Assembly (NCBI GenBank): GCA_046309815.1
Contig: JBKCOJ010000016.1
Coordinates: 1 to 46,729, forward strand
Reading direction: 5' to 3'
Source: CAITNM01 sp021298215
Lineage (GTDB): Bacteria; Pseudomonadota; Alphaproteobacteria; Paracaedibacterales; CAITNM01
Length of the DNA: 46,729 nt
The notes under the pieces are model-generated. The model saw nothing but the letters and a program-made list of their open reading frames with translations. It made no database searches and was not told the DNA's origin. The position numbers were made by a program, and so were the translations under genes. Of this stretch, positions 1 to 9,436 are shown in pieces. Position 1 is the stretch's first letter. Every line of letters starts with the position of its first letter.

Positions 1-1575
1 ACAGAACAATTAAGGCAAGAGCTTAGGCAAAAATTACCAGAGTACATGATTCCTAATTATTTTATTGAAGTAGATGAGCTACCTTTAAACGCAAATGGTA
101 AAATAGATAGGAAAAAACTCCCAGAGCTTGATGCTGTTGGACGGGAAAAAGAGAGAAAAATAATACTCCCTAGAAATAATACGGAAAAAGATTTAGTAAA
201 TTTATGGAAAAAAATATTACCTACTAAAGATATTGGTATTTCTGATAATTTTTTTGAGCTTGGAGGGCACTCCATGTTAATGACGAAGGTTATTGTACAT
301 ATTCTCAAAGAGTATGGGGTTGACCTTCCACTAAGGCCATTTTTTGAAGAACCTACTATAGCTAGACTGTCTCATGTTATAAAGGATAAAAAAAACTTGC
401 TAAGTAGTGATGCTCTTCATATTTTAATGCAGGATACGCAGCTAGAAAAAGTATTAGAAAACCCTGCAAAGAGAGCTTTTTTTGTAAGAAAAAAAAATGA
501 AGAGAGTACTATTTTGTTAACAGGTGCTACGGGTTTTCTAGGAATACACCTGTTATCGGAACTGTATCAGCAACAATATCAAAGAATATATTGTCTAATA
601 AGAGAGAAAAATGAATTAGCAGCAACAAAAAAAATTCTAAAAGCTGCAGCACATTACGGTGTAAATATACAACCAAGTTTTATGAATATTATTATCCCTG
701 TCCTGGGGGATATAGAAAAACCTCTTTTAGGTATATCCGAAAGCAACTACAAAAAACTGGAGAAAGAAGTTGACATAATATTCCATAATGCAGCTTTTGT
801 TAATCATATCCTTGACTACCAGAAATTAAGAAAAGCTAATGTTTTGGGAACAAAAGAAATTATAAAATTAGCCTTTAGTCATAAACAAAAAAAGGTAAAC
901 TATGTATCAACTTTAAGTAATTATTTAATTGATTCAAATGGCTACATTGCTGAAAAACTTCCAGAAAAATGTGATTTTAAGACATTGGCTGCAGGGTATG
1001 CTTTAACGAAGGCAGTTTCTGAGGTTGTTTTGTGCAAGGCTATGAAAGAAGGTCTCCCATTAACCGTCTTTAGGCCTAACTATATACTAGGAGGGGATAC
1101 AAAATCTAAGAATCTACAAGAATCTAGGCATTTATTAAGTTTGATTAAAGGATGTATACAAATGGGATTTGCACCAGATTGGGAAATGGTGCTGGATCTA
1201 AGTTCTGCTAACTTTTTAGCAATGTTAGTAGTTAGAATTGAAGAATGTGATTCCAGTAAAACTGTTTACAATTTAACGAATCCTCATAAATTAAAATGGA
1301 TAGATCTTATAAAGTTTTTACAAAATAAGGGCTATAAAGTAGAGCTAATTAACGAAAAAGAGTGGAAAAAAATGCTTATGAACAATATAGATCAAGAAAA
1401 TGCGCTTTATCCATTCTTATCAATATATTTACAGGAGAGAGATGCAAATGAAAAAAGTGAATCTGTTATTGTGATGGATAAAAATCTTTCTGAATTTATG
1501 AAGGAAAAAAACAAAGAATGGCCCATTATTGACGAGAGTTTCATAGAGGAAAATATTTTACCTTATCTTAATTAA
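1..1575 (+). CDS. Nonribosomal peptide synthetase, C-terminal part (adenylation end - carrier - thioester reductase)
   Basis: The frame is open from base 1, so the gene begins before the window. The first ~40 residues are the end of an adenylation domain, with the A10-type NGKIDRKKL lysine motif. A carrier domain follows with DNFFELGGHSM; the Ser encoded at 271-273 would carry phosphopantetheine. From about base 505 there is a thioester reductase (R) domain: Rossmann motif TGATGFLG and a YxxxK pair in GYALTKA. By family knowledge, R domains release the tethered peptide with NAD(P)H as an aldehyde or alcohol, so the product probably leaves reductively and not by a TE domain. The gene converges on the exporter, with 14 bases between the stops. 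The substrate of the A domain cannot be read because its core lies outside the window. Confidence 0.93.
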   Translation, partial: TEQLRQELRQKLPEYMIPNYFIEVDELPLNANGKIDRKKLPELDAVGREKERKIILPRNNTEKDLVNLWKKILPTKDIGISDNFFELGGHSMLMTKVIVHILKEYGVDLPLRPFFEEPTIARLSHVIKDKKNLLSSDALHILMQDTQLEKVLENPAKRAFFVRKKNEESTILLTGATGFLGIHLLSELYQQQYQRIYCLIREKNELAATKKILKAAAHYGVNIQPSFMNIIIPVLGDIEKPLLGISESNYKKLEKEVDIIFHNAAFVNHILDYQKLRKANVLGTKEIIKLAFSHKQKKVNYVSTLSNYLIDSNGYIAEKLPEKCDFKTLAAGYALTKAVSEVVLCKAMKEGLPLTVFRPNYILGGDTKSKNLQESRHLLSLIKGCIQMGFAPDWEMVLDLSSANFLAMLVVRIEECDSSKTVYNLTNPHKLKWIDLIKFLQNKGYKVELINEKEWKKMLMNNIDQENALYPFLSIYLQERDANEKSESVIVMDKNLSEFMKEKNKEWPIIDESFIEENILPYLN

Positions 1576-1589
1576 TTTTTATGTTGGTT

Positions 1590-3365
1590 TTAGGAAATGA
1601 GGCTTTTACTTTGTGATCTCCATAAACTTGCATATGGACCGTTATTCTTTAGTAGTTTTTGATGACTGCCTCTTTCTTGGACTAACCCATTTCTTATAAC
1701 TAAAATTTCATTAGCATGCATAACAGCAGTTAATCGGTGGGCTATAATAATAGAGGAAGTTTTACGGGTAATTTCCTTGATGCTATTCATAATGTTTTTT
1801 TCTGTTTCTAGATCAAGTGAAGATGTAGCTTCATCAAAAATGTAAAGAGAGGGTTTTTTAAGGAGAACTCTTGCAATAATTATACGTTGTTTTTCTCCAC
1901 CCGAAAGTTTAAGTCCTCTTTCTCCTACTAATGTATAATAATGATCAGGGAGTTTTTTTAAGAAAGAATCTAAATGAGCAATTTTTATAACTTTTTCTAC
2001 TTCTTCTTGAGAAGCTTTTGGATTACCAAATAAAATATTATCATAAATGGTTGTGTTAAATAGAGTTGTATCTTGAGAAACTATTCCTAATAGAGAACAT
2101 AAATTCTCGAATTTTATTTTATTGATATTTTTACCATTTATTAATATTTTTCCTGAATACACGTCATAAAAATTAAAAAGTAAATTAGCTATGGTTGATT
2201 TTCCTGAACCAGTTTCACCAACAATACCTATAGTCTCTCCTTTTTTTAGAGAAAAATTTATGTTTCTAAGTATTGTGCGAGAATTATCATATCTAAACGA
2301 TACGTCTTTAAAACAAATATGATTTATATTATTTAAGTTTTCCTCGCTTTTTTCAGAGTTTGAAACAGTTGGCATTTTATAAATGTCCATAACGCTTGAC
2401 ATTTCATTGAGTCCTCTACTAATGTCTCGAGAAACAAAGCCCATATGTCCCAAGGGAACAGCTAATTGAAGAATATATCCATTAATAAGAATAAAATCAC
2501 TGACATTATAAATACCTGCCACTACTTGTTTACCTGCTGTATAAGTTAATAAAGTAATTCCTAATCCTATGATAATATGATGTCCTATTCTGACCAATTC
2601 TATGCTTGATACATATTTAATAACAAGTTTTTCTCTTAATTTGAGGTGTTTATCACATTTAGCTATTTCATGTGCCTTATTATTAAAATACTTAACACTA
2701 GCAAAGTTTATTAAACTATCTACAATAATAGCGTTTGTTTCACCCTGCTGTTCATTAGCTTTTTTCTGAATGATAGTAAGCCATTTCAACGCGTGTGTAG
2801 AAAAAATAATAAAGAATGTAAGGCATACTAGGAGTATGAGTCCATAAACAGGACCATACAGATAGCATAAAATACCAGAAGATAGGAGTAATTCTATAAT
2901 TGTTGGAATAACAATAAGGAAAAGCCCCCAAAATACGTCTGGTAAACCTTTTTGGGCTCTTTCTATAGCATTTGTGAGAGATCCAATCTTTTTATCAACA
3001 TGAAAACTTATCGGAAGGGAGTGAAGATGGTTAAAGAAATTAGAACAAAAAAGACGAAGGCCTCTCTCCAATGGTCTCACCATGATGATTTGCCTTATTT
3101 GTTGGATACAGTGTGAAAGAGTCCAAATAAGACCAGAAGCAACTAATAAAAGAAACAACTGATGGCTCATATTGCCATTAGTTAAAGATAACTCCAAAAC
3201 AATCATTTTTAAAATAATAGGAACACTAAGATTAAGTCCTATTGTTAGAAAAATGAGAACAGAAGAAAGAAGGAAGAGCTCGCGAATTTTTTCTTGTTTT
3301 ACCCATAAAAAAGGTAATAAATCTTTTAGTAATTTTATCGTCATGAACTTATTGTAAATTGCCAC
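1590..3365 (-). CDS. ABC exporter, ATM1/HMT-like half transporter (591 aa)
   Basis: A transmembrane domain with about six hydrophobic helices occupies the first ~310 residues and is followed by an ATPase domain: Walker A GETGSGKST, signature LSGGEKQR, Walker B LYIFDEATSSLD and H-loop AHR. The segment DFILINGYILQLAVPLG before the ATPase resembles the ATM1/HMT family, whose homodimers export glutathione- or peptide-linked cargo. A paralogue of nearly the same length lies at 41163-42965 in the RiPP region. Position next to the NRPS suggests export of the nonribosomal product; that is inference. A start at the internal Met 8 (3344) is possible. It is transcribed opposite to the other NRPS-cluster genes, apart from the small carrier gene at 9008-9235. 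Confidence 0.9.
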   Translation of the reverse strand: MAIYNKFMTIKLLKDLLPFLWVKQEKIRELFLLSSVLIFLTIGLNLSVPIILKMIVLELSLTNGNMSHQLFLLLVASGLIWTLSHCIQQIRQIIMVRPLERGLRLFCSNFFNHLHSLPISFHVDKKIGSLTNAIERAQKGLPDVFWGLFLIVIPTIIELLLSSGILCYLYGPVYGLILLVCLTFFIIFSTHALKWLTIIQKKANEQQGETNAIIVDSLINFASVKYFNNKAHEIAKCDKHLKLREKLVIKYVSSIELVRIGHHIIIGLGITLLTYTAGKQVVAGIYNVSDFILINGYILQLAVPLGHMGFVSRDISRGLNEMSSVMDIYKMPTVSNSEKSEENLNNINHICFKDVSFRYDNSRTILRNINFSLKKGETIGIVGETGSGKSTIANLLFNFYDVYSGKILINGKNINKIKFENLCSLLGIVSQDTTLFNTTIYDNILFGNPKASQEEVEKVIKIAHLDSFLKKLPDHYYTLVGERGLKLSGGEKQRIIIARVLLKKPSLYIFDEATSSLDLETEKNIMNSIKEITRKTSSIIIAHRLTAVMHANEILVIRNGLVQERGSHQKLLKNNGPYASLWRSQSKSLIS

Positions 3366-3549
3366 TCTATGAGTAGATCTACAAGAAACATCCCAATGTT
3401 AAAAGGAAAAAATTCATATTGACGTTAAAAAATACTTTATTATATTTTACCAAATAATATTTTATGCTCGAATAGGGCTAATTCATGACTTCGATTATGA
3501 GAGCTCTATTGTATTTTTAATCTTAATGTCCCCTTCGGAGATATAAAAT

Positions 3550-4057
3550 CCCTCGCATTCATGCGAAGGGAAGATATAATGAAGTCGTGATAAGATGAGG
3601 AATTATAGGAAGAATAGCCACAGTCAGTATGATTTAAAGGTGCATTTGATATGGATCCCAAAATATCGCAAACGTGTTTTAACAGGGAAAGTGGCGGAAA
3701 GAGCTAGATATTTATTACGACAAATTTGCCTCGAGCATGAAGTTTATATTATTTCTGGTAAAATGGCAGCTGATCATGTGCATATGTTTGTTTCGTACAA
3801 ACCACAGCTTGCTTTGAGTAAACTGGTTCAATATCTCAAAGGTACTAGCTCGAGAGTATTGTTAGAAGAGTTTGCGCATTTACGTAAGCAATTTTGGGGA
3901 CGACATTTTTGGGCAAGAGGATATATGGCGATTTCTTCAGGTAATATTACGGATGAAATGATTCAACAGTATATTGATGAGCAAGAAGGTGAGCCGGTGG
4001 AGCACAATCAATTTCTAATTGATTCCTCTTTATAACCCACCAGCTTAGAGCTGGTGG
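3550..4057 (+). mobile_element. IS200/IS605-type insertion sequence (tnpA only)
   Basis: An imperfect hairpin at 3550-3570 (CCCTCGCAT / ATGCGAAGGG) lies upstream of tnpA and a perfect 9-bp hairpin at 4037-4057 (CCACCAGCT / AGCTGGTGG) directly after it, as in IS200/IS605 subterminal structures that the Y1 transposase recognises. Exact cleavage ends cannot be set by eye and lie a little outside these hairpins. There is no tnpB. The element truncates the gene whose tail is at 4059-4343. Confidence 0.85.
3595..4035 (+). CDS. tnpA: IS200/IS605 family transposase TnpA (HUH, Y1)
   Basis: At 146 aa this is the usual family length. The HUH motif is in DHVHMFVS (about residues 62-69) and the catalytic Tyr is in MIQQYIDEQ near residue 125. 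The opening YDLKVHLIWIPKYRKRVL is typical of the family. The enzyme cuts and joins single-stranded DNA at hairpin-marked ends and leaves no target duplication. All key residues are present, so the copy may be active. Confidence 0.95.
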   Translation: MRNYRKNSHSQYDLKVHLIWIPKYRKRVLTGKVAERARYLLRQICLEHEVYIISGKMAADHVHMFVSYKPQLALSKLVQYLKGTSSRVLLEEFAHLRKQFWGRHFWARGYMAISSGNITDEMIQQYIDEQEGEPVEHNQFLIDSSL

Positions 4058-4058
4058 T

Positions 4059-4343
4059 TGTTCAGTAGCACATATTGGCTATGGATCACAATCTGTAGAG
4101 GTTGTTGAAGAATTAACATTGGAACAAACTAGCACTATAACAATTCCCCAAGTTGCTGAAGGCTACGAAGATATTTACCGCCTTTTAGCTTCTGAGAATT
4201 CTCTCCGTATTAGGAACAGAGGAGAAAGTGTAATTCGGCAAGCTTGTGCTAGGGATTTTCAAGCTGTTGACTCTTCCTCTTTCTCTCCATCTTATTGGCA
4301 AGAACAATGGGCAGAAACTAGGATCAGTGGTGTAGAAGTTTAA
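4059..4343 (+). pseudogene. 3' remnant of an unrecognised gene cut by the IS200 element
   Basis: The frame is open from the IS200 right end to TAA at 4341 and gives about 94 residues. It reads HIGYGSQSVEVVEELTLEQ, continues through IPQVAEGYEDIYRLLASENS and ends with a Trp-rich stretch (SPSYWQEQWAETR). There is no start codon with a ribosome binding site, which fits the C-terminus of a gene truncated by the IS. I do not recognise the family. No matching N-terminal part was seen left of the IS. Confidence 0.5.
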
Positions 4344-4393
4344 AAAAAATGAAGATATTATAACTATGGGAATTCTCCAATCTATGGACTATA
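4344..4393 (+). repeat. 50-bp fragment of the carrier protein gene, inverted relative to the intact copy
   Basis: This stretch encodes EDIITMGILQSMDY, including the phosphopantetheine Ser. It differs at only about two of 50 bases from 9133-9182, inside the intact carrier gene on the minus strand. It starts at the stop codon of the preceding remnant and ends just before the thioesterase gene. It is a truncated duplicate in opposite orientation, so the two copies bracket the 4394-9132 gene block. Confidence 0.85.
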
Positions 4394-4420
4394 AGAGATT
4401 TGCACAAAAGAAATACCAAG

Positions 4421-5164
4421 ATGATTGCTCGAAAAAAATGGTGTGTTACATATAAAAAAAATCCTCAAGCAATTTTACGGATTTTTTGCTTTCCTCACTC
4501 TGGAGGAGGGGCGTCAACCTATTTTCCGTGGGTAGATAAACTATCTTCTTTACTGGAATTAGTATCTATACAGCTACCTGGCAGAGAAAATAGATTTTAT
4601 GAGAGATTAGTAAACGACTTAGATGTAATCACAGCTGAGCTATGTAAAGAGTTTGAGCAGTATAAAGAAAAACCCTTTATTGTTTTTGGGCATAGTTTAG
4701 GCGCTTTGCTTTGCTATGAATTTGTAAAAAGTATTCATAAGTTTTACGATGTTTTTCCAAAACATATGTTTATTTCTGCAGCAAAAGCTCCTCATTTACC
4801 ATTTAGAATGAAAAAGCTTAGCCACCTCAGTGATAATGAGTTAATAAAGGAACTTTCTATTTATGGAGAGATAGATCAGACTTTAAAGGAGAACACCCAA
4901 ATATTAAGTATGTTTCTACCTATCTTTAGAAGTGATTTCAGTATTGGGGAAAACTATTTTTATAAAAAAACTCTTCCCCATTCTTTTAGTATTACCGCTT
5001 TTTATGGAAAAAATGACTCTACAGTAAAAGAGGAGGAAATAAATGCATGGCAAAAACATACAACAGGACATTTTAAAAAAATTTCCTTTGAAGGCGGTCA
5101 TTTTTTTATTAAAGATAAAAAGGATGATATATTAAAAGAGATAGAAAAACTATGTTTCTTTTGA
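4421..5164 (+). CDS. Type II thioesterase (alpha/beta hydrolase)
   Basis: The protein is about 247 aa, the size of stand-alone type II thioesterases of NRPS/PKS systems. Visible are FCFPHSGGGAS near the N-terminus, QLPGREN, the nucleophile elbow GHSLGAL with the catalytic Ser, and a late GGHFF with the catalytic His. By family knowledge it removes wrong or stalled acyl groups from carrier domains. An upstream TTG at 4400 would add seven residues; I prefer the ATG at 4421 because the extension overlaps the carrier-gene debris. It is followed closely by the CmlA-like gene in the same direction. Confidence 0.92.
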   Translation: MIARKKWCVTYKKNPQAILRIFCFPHSGGGASTYFPWVDKLSSLLELVSIQLPGRENRFYERLVNDLDVITAELCKEFEQYKEKPFIVFGHSLGALLCYEFVKSIHKFYDVFPKHMFISAAKAPHLPFRMKKLSHLSDNELIKELSIYGEIDQTLKENTQILSMFLPIFRSDFSIGENYFYKKTLPHSFSITAFYGKNDSTVKEEEINAWQKHTTGHFKKISFEGGHFFIKDKKDDILKEIEKLCFF

Positions 5165-5231
5165 ACTGGGATTGATTTTATTTTTAAGAAAAGTCATAAA
5201 GAAAAAATATTGTGAATATGTGTGCGTTTTT

Positions 5232-6830
5232 ATGAAAGAAAAGTACTATTTTAAACCAAATATTCAAGCAGAACCTCTAGTTAATCTTTGGTATGCTTGG
5301 ACATACCTCATTTCTCCAGCAACCGCTTCTATGGTTTTAACAAATGCCCAAAACCAGATAATGCAATCCTATATTGAACAGCCAGAATTACACGAAGACG
5401 CTGTTAAAAGGCCTGAAATGTTGGGTGGACCATTTATAGACTTTGAAACTCGTCAAGTAAATGTCATTAAAGATTTAAAAGAAAAAACTGAAGAACAATG
5501 TAGGCATCTCTTTGATCTTGCTTCTGATATCAGGAGGCTAAAAGTTATATTGAAGACAGTTGCAAATGGTCATTCTCTTGAACCAATTTATGCTATGATT
5601 CCTCCTTCATTAAAAGGATTAGTGGAACTTCTTTATGACATGGACAATAAGCCAAGCTTCAGATTCATAGAAAGTCTTCTCTACCAAAGTAATTACAGTA
5701 TTTCTAAGTTTGAGTCTGTTTTGCTAACAGAAATTAATTGTGACTACAGACCTTTTGCCCTCAGCACTCCCAGAATTCCAAAGTCGCATCAGATACATCT
5801 TAAAATTCCATTTTCAAGTTCTTCATACGATACGCTATTCAAAGCTAAGACATATCCTTTTTCGGAAGATGAAATAGATATTTTTCTAACCTCTCTTCCG
5901 GAAAAAATAGATAGAGATATTTTTCTTTCTTTGTTTACAGAGAATGAACCTCTACAGAGTAAAATTAATAAGCCACAATCTGGTAATGTTAGAATACGTT
6001 ACTTTGGTCATGCATGTGTTCTTATCGAATCTGATCAATGTTCAATACTCATAGATCCTGTTCTAAGCTATAAATATCAAACTGATCTTGAAAGATTTAC
6101 CTATGAAGACCTACCAGAGCAAATTGACTACCTTATGGTTACCCATGCTCATCTTGATCATGTTTTAATTGAGCATTTAATTCAGCTTAGACACAAAGTA
6201 AAAAAAGTTGTTGTTCCTAAAAATGGTACTTGTTTCATTCAAGATCCTTCTCTGAAGCTATTTTTTGAGCATCTTGGTTTTAAAGACGTAATAGAAATAG
6301 GCGACATGGAAAAAATAGAAATTCCTGGTGGAAACATAACGGGAATTCCGTTTTTGGGGGAGCATGGAGATCTCAACATCCAGACAAAAAAAGCACATCT
6401 TGTACAAATTAATGGGAAAAGTATTTTGTGTGCAGCAGATTCCAATAACATAAGCCATGAATTATATCAAAGGATTCAGAGAATCATTGGTGATATCGAT
6501 GTGATATTTATTGGTATGGAGTGCAGTGGAGCTCCTCTTTCTTGGGTTTATGGATCATTATATACAGATAAACTACCAAGAAGTATGGACCAGTCAAGAA
6601 GATTAGATGGGTCTAATTGTGAAAAAGCTCTAAAACTTGTAGAATGTTTTAACTGTAAGCAAGTCTATGTTTATGCTATGGGACAAGAAACTTGGCTTAA
6701 CTATGTCATGAGTGTCAAATATACCAGCGACTCAAAACCTATTATGGAATCTAATAAGCTTATTTCCGAGTGCCAAAGCAGAGGTATAAAAGCAAAAAGA
6801 TTACTCAATAAAGAAGAAATAAATATATAG
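5232..6830 (+). CDS. CmlA-type diiron beta-hydroxylase (metallo-beta-lactamase fold)
   Basis: From ATG 5232 the protein is 532 aa; a TTG at 5172 would add 20 residues. An N-terminal domain opens with NIQAEPLVNLWYAW, as in enzymes related to CmlA of chloramphenicol synthesis. A metallo-beta-lactamase domain follows with H305, H307, D309 and H310 in THAHLDH, E377 in GEHGD and D403 in AADSNN. These match the diiron ligand positions I recall for CmlA; the last, C-terminal ligand I could not assign. CmlA hydroxylates the beta carbon of an amino acid held on a carrier domain, using O2. Here the likely substrate is an aminoacyl group on the nearby carrier protein or the NRPS (inference). Confidence 0.85.
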   Translation: MKEKYYFKPNIQAEPLVNLWYAWTYLISPATASMVLTNAQNQIMQSYIEQPELHEDAVKRPEMLGGPFIDFETRQVNVIKDLKEKTEEQCRHLFDLASDIRRLKVILKTVANGHSLEPIYAMIPPSLKGLVELLYDMDNKPSFRFIESLLYQSNYSISKFESVLLTEINCDYRPFALSTPRIPKSHQIHLKIPFSSSSYDTLFKAKTYPFSEDEIDIFLTSLPEKIDRDIFLSLFTENEPLQSKINKPQSGNVRIRYFGHACVLIESDQCSILIDPVLSYKYQTDLERFTYEDLPEQIDYLMVTHAHLDHVLIEHLIQLRHKVKKVVVPKNGTCFIQDPSLKLFFEHLGFKDVIEIGDMEKIEIPGGNITGIPFLGEHGDLNIQTKKAHLVQINGKSILCAADSNNISHELYQRIQRIIGDIDVIFIGMECSGAPLSWVYGSLYTDKLPRSMDQSRRLDGSNCEKALKLVECFNCKQVYVYAMGQETWLNYVMSVKYTSDSKPIMESNKLISECQSRGIKAKRLLNKEEINI

Positions 6831-6844
6831 TTTTTAGGAGAATT

Positions 6845-8332
6845 ATGAAACCTTTAAGGCTAATAGATGTTCTTAGAAATAAGATAAAAAATAGTCCCCA
6901 ATCTAACTTTTTGACGAATATCGAAACAGGTAAGATTTATTCCTATCAAGATTTATACGAAACTGTTTCTTCTTTTTACAGTTACTTTTCTGAGATGAAT
7001 TTAAAAAAAGGAAGCAGGGTTATTTATCTTGCTAATAATGACTGGTATATTTTTCCACTTATTATATCTTTTTCTCTTTTAGACCTTACTATTATCCCCA
7101 TAAACCCCGCACTGCATCCAAATGATATATGCAGAATTTTTGAAGACGTCAATCCTGACCTTATTATTAGTCTGACAAAAGATATAAATATCTATCCTAC
7201 TGACGTACCTTGGCTAGATATTTCTAAAATAAAAAGTAAAAAAGACTTAAAAGAAAAAACAGCTAAAAGCCCTAGTAAAAATCCTGTTTTGGTTATGTAT
7301 ACATCTGGTTCATCTGGTCAATGTAAAGGGGTTATGCTTTCTGAATATAATATTATTTATGGAGCAAAATCTATTATAGACTTTTATAAATTGTCTTCTA
7401 CAGATAGGCTTTTCTGTGTTCTTCCCCTATACCACATGAATGCCATTATGGTTACAGGAATGGTTCCCCTCATTGCTGGAGCTGAAATTCTGATGTCTAA
7501 TGTCTTCAGTTTTACAAATGCTTCTCTATATTTAGAAAGAGTAAAAGAATACAAACCTACTATCCTCAGCCTTATCCCATCCATACTATCTGTTTTGATG
7601 AAAACTGAAAGTGGTCAAGATCTTTCAGCATTGGGAGTTAATTTTAGTTTTTGTGGAGCTGCTCCACTATCTGCTAGTTTATGGAAACAATTTGAAAAAA
7701 AATTTAACATACCTGTCTACCAAGGCTATGGTCTAACTGAAACTACTTTTTGGGCAACGCTAACACCAACAGATAATACAAAAGACTACAATAGTGTTGG
7801 TATACCATACAATTGTGATCTTCAGATTAAAAAAGAAGGGAGTGAAAAAGCTGGAGAAATTGTGATAGCAGGTCACTTTGTCACAAAAGGGTATCTTAAC
7901 AAAAACGAAGGATTTAATAATAGCGGCTACTTTAAGACTGGAGACCTTGGGTATATAGGAGATAATGGGCAACTTTATATTATAGGGAGAATCAAAGATA
8001 TTATTATAAAGAATGGTATTAATATTTATCCACAATCTATAGATGATATTCTTTTAAAAAATTCTAGTATTGAAGACTGTGCTTCTTTGGGTATTGATGA
8101 CGACATTACAGGAGAAAAAATTTGTACAGTTTGTGTTCCTGTAGAAGGAAAAAATATTACTGAACTAGATGTCAAAACTTATGCTAAAGAAAATTTATCT
8201 TCATACATGATTCCTGATAAAGTTTTATTTATTAAAAAATTACCTCGAGGAGCTACTGGAAAAATAAGAAAGAAGGAACTAATAGAAATGGTAAAAAGTG
8301 AATTGAAGAAGAAAAGTAAAAATTTTATATAA
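6845..8332 (+). CDS. Stand-alone AMP-forming acyl/aminoacyl ligase (adenylation enzyme)
   Basis: This 495-aa ANL-superfamily enzyme shows the P-loop YTSGSSGQCKGVM, the GYGLTETTF motif, YFKTGDLGYIG, the hinge GRIKDIIIKNG and the C-terminal lysine in PRGATGKIRKKEL. An AGGAG sits seven bases before the ATG. It would activate a carboxylic or amino acid as the adenylate and load a carrier thiol, most simply the free carrier protein at 9008-9235 that lies two genes away. No carrier domain is fused. The substrate cannot be predicted by eye. It lies in a same-strand run from the thioesterase to the phosphopantetheinyl transferase. Confidence 0.92.
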   Translation: MKPLRLIDVLRNKIKNSPQSNFLTNIETGKIYSYQDLYETVSSFYSYFSEMNLKKGSRVIYLANNDWYIFPLIISFSLLDLTIIPINPALHPNDICRIFEDVNPDLIISLTKDINIYPTDVPWLDISKIKSKKDLKEKTAKSPSKNPVLVMYTSGSSGQCKGVMLSEYNIIYGAKSIIDFYKLSSTDRLFCVLPLYHMNAIMVTGMVPLIAGAEILMSNVFSFTNASLYLERVKEYKPTILSLIPSILSVLMKTESGQDLSALGVNFSFCGAAPLSASLWKQFEKKFNIPVYQGYGLTETTFWATLTPTDNTKDYNSVGIPYNCDLQIKKEGSEKAGEIVIAGHFVTKGYLNKNEGFNNSGYFKTGDLGYIGDNGQLYIIGRIKDIIIKNGINIYPQSIDDILLKNSSIEDCASLGIDDDITGEKICTVCVPVEGKNITELDVKTYAKENLSSYMIPDKVLFIKKLPRGATGKIRKKELIEMVKSELKKKSKNFI

Positions 8333-8353
8333 AGTACGAGAATTGTATTTTTT

Positions 8354-9031
8354 GTGAATAATAAAAAAAATTTAATTTGGATAGTAAGTATTGATGAAAA
8401 TCTAGAAAAAAATTACTTGTCCTTCATTTCTATTTTATCAAGGGATGAAATTCATAGGTATCATCGTTATAAGGATAAAAAAGCCCAATACACTTTTCTT
8501 GTTTCTCATATTTCTCTTCGCCTTATTTTAGCGAAATATTGTAATTTGCACCCTAAAAAATTAGAGTTTGAAATTAAAGAGCATGGTAAACCGTATTTGA
8601 AAGGAAGAGATGAATTGCAGTTTAATTTATCACATTCTATAAAAAAAGCGTGTGTTATTATATCAGATACTGAAGTAGGCATAGATGTAGAATGTATTAG
8701 AAATTTTAATTATGAAGAAATTATGACTTTTTTTTCTGATGATGAAAGTTTGGTAATATACCAACAACAAAACAAAAAAGAAAAACTTATAAATTTTTTT
8801 AGAATATGGACACAAAAGGAATCTCTCTTAAAGTGTATAGGAACAGGATTAGTAGAAAATATAAAAGATATCAACATTGATTATATAAATAAAATAAAAG
8901 AAGAAAAAATATATCTTGAAACAATTTTAAGTAAAAATAAAAAATATATTCTTTCTTTTAGCTATAAATCTCCCGAAAAAAGAACTTTTTGTATCAAAAA
9001 ATTTAATTTAGTTAACTTTCTTTCTTTTTAA
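8354..9031 (+). CDS. Sfp-type 4'-phosphopantetheinyl transferase
   Basis: The protein is 225 aa with a GTG start. The family signatures are FNLSHS, VGIDVECIR (Mg/CoA binding) and the WTQKESLLKCIG helix containing the W-x-x-K-E-S-x-x-K core. The enzyme transfers phosphopantetheine from CoA to the Ser of carrier domains, and here would activate the NRPS carrier domain and the free carrier protein. Its 3' end overlaps the 3' end of the convergent carrier gene by 24 bases. Confidence 0.95.
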   Translation: MNNKKNLIWIVSIDENLEKNYLSFISILSRDEIHRYHRYKDKKAQYTFLVSHISLRLILAKYCNLHPKKLEFEIKEHGKPYLKGRDELQFNLSHSIKKACVIISDTEVGIDVECIRNFNYEEIMTFFSDDESLVIYQQQNKKEKLINFFRIWTQKESLLKCIGTGLVENIKDINIDYINKIKEEKIYLETILSKNKKYILSFSYKSPEKRTFCIKKFNLVNFLSF

Positions 9032-9235
9032 TAAATTAACGATATTAGTAATACTTCTGAAGTTATCTTCTATTAAATCCTCCTCACTAAAGACAATTCC
9101 TGTTTTTTTCTTAATAAAACTAATTAACATAATATAATCCATAGATTGGAGAATTCCCATAGTTATAATATCGTCATTTTTTGAAATTTCTATACCGCTA
9201 ATTTCTAATAAATACTTTTTTAAGTCTTTTTCCAT
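9008..9235 (-). CDS. Free-standing acyl/peptidyl carrier protein
   Basis: This 75-aa protein has a four-helix carrier layout, and the attachment Ser lies in MGILQSMDYI, at the D-S-L position of standard carriers. The sequence just before, KNDDIITMG, is the usual loop leading to it. It probably holds the unit activated by the ligase at 6845-8332. A nearly identical 50-bp piece of this gene lies inverted at 4344-4393, so the gene was duplicated or rearranged. Confidence 0.88.
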   Translation of the reverse strand: MEKDLKKYLLEISGIEISKNDDIITMGILQSMDYIMLISFIKKKTGIVFSEEDLIEDNFRSITNIVNLLKRKKVN

Positions 9236-9436
9236 ATTTTATACTCAACCTTATTATTATAGGTCTCAATACTTTTTAAAAAATGTTATAATTTTATTTC
9301 CTCTCATTAAAAACTCTTTTTCACAAACGGAGTGGAAAAGTCAAAGTAAGCAGGGTTATTAAAGTATTTCGACTTTTATTCATTTATTTTTGGTGACCAT
9401 ACTTTCTTTATTTCTTCAGTTTTAATAAATTACTCA

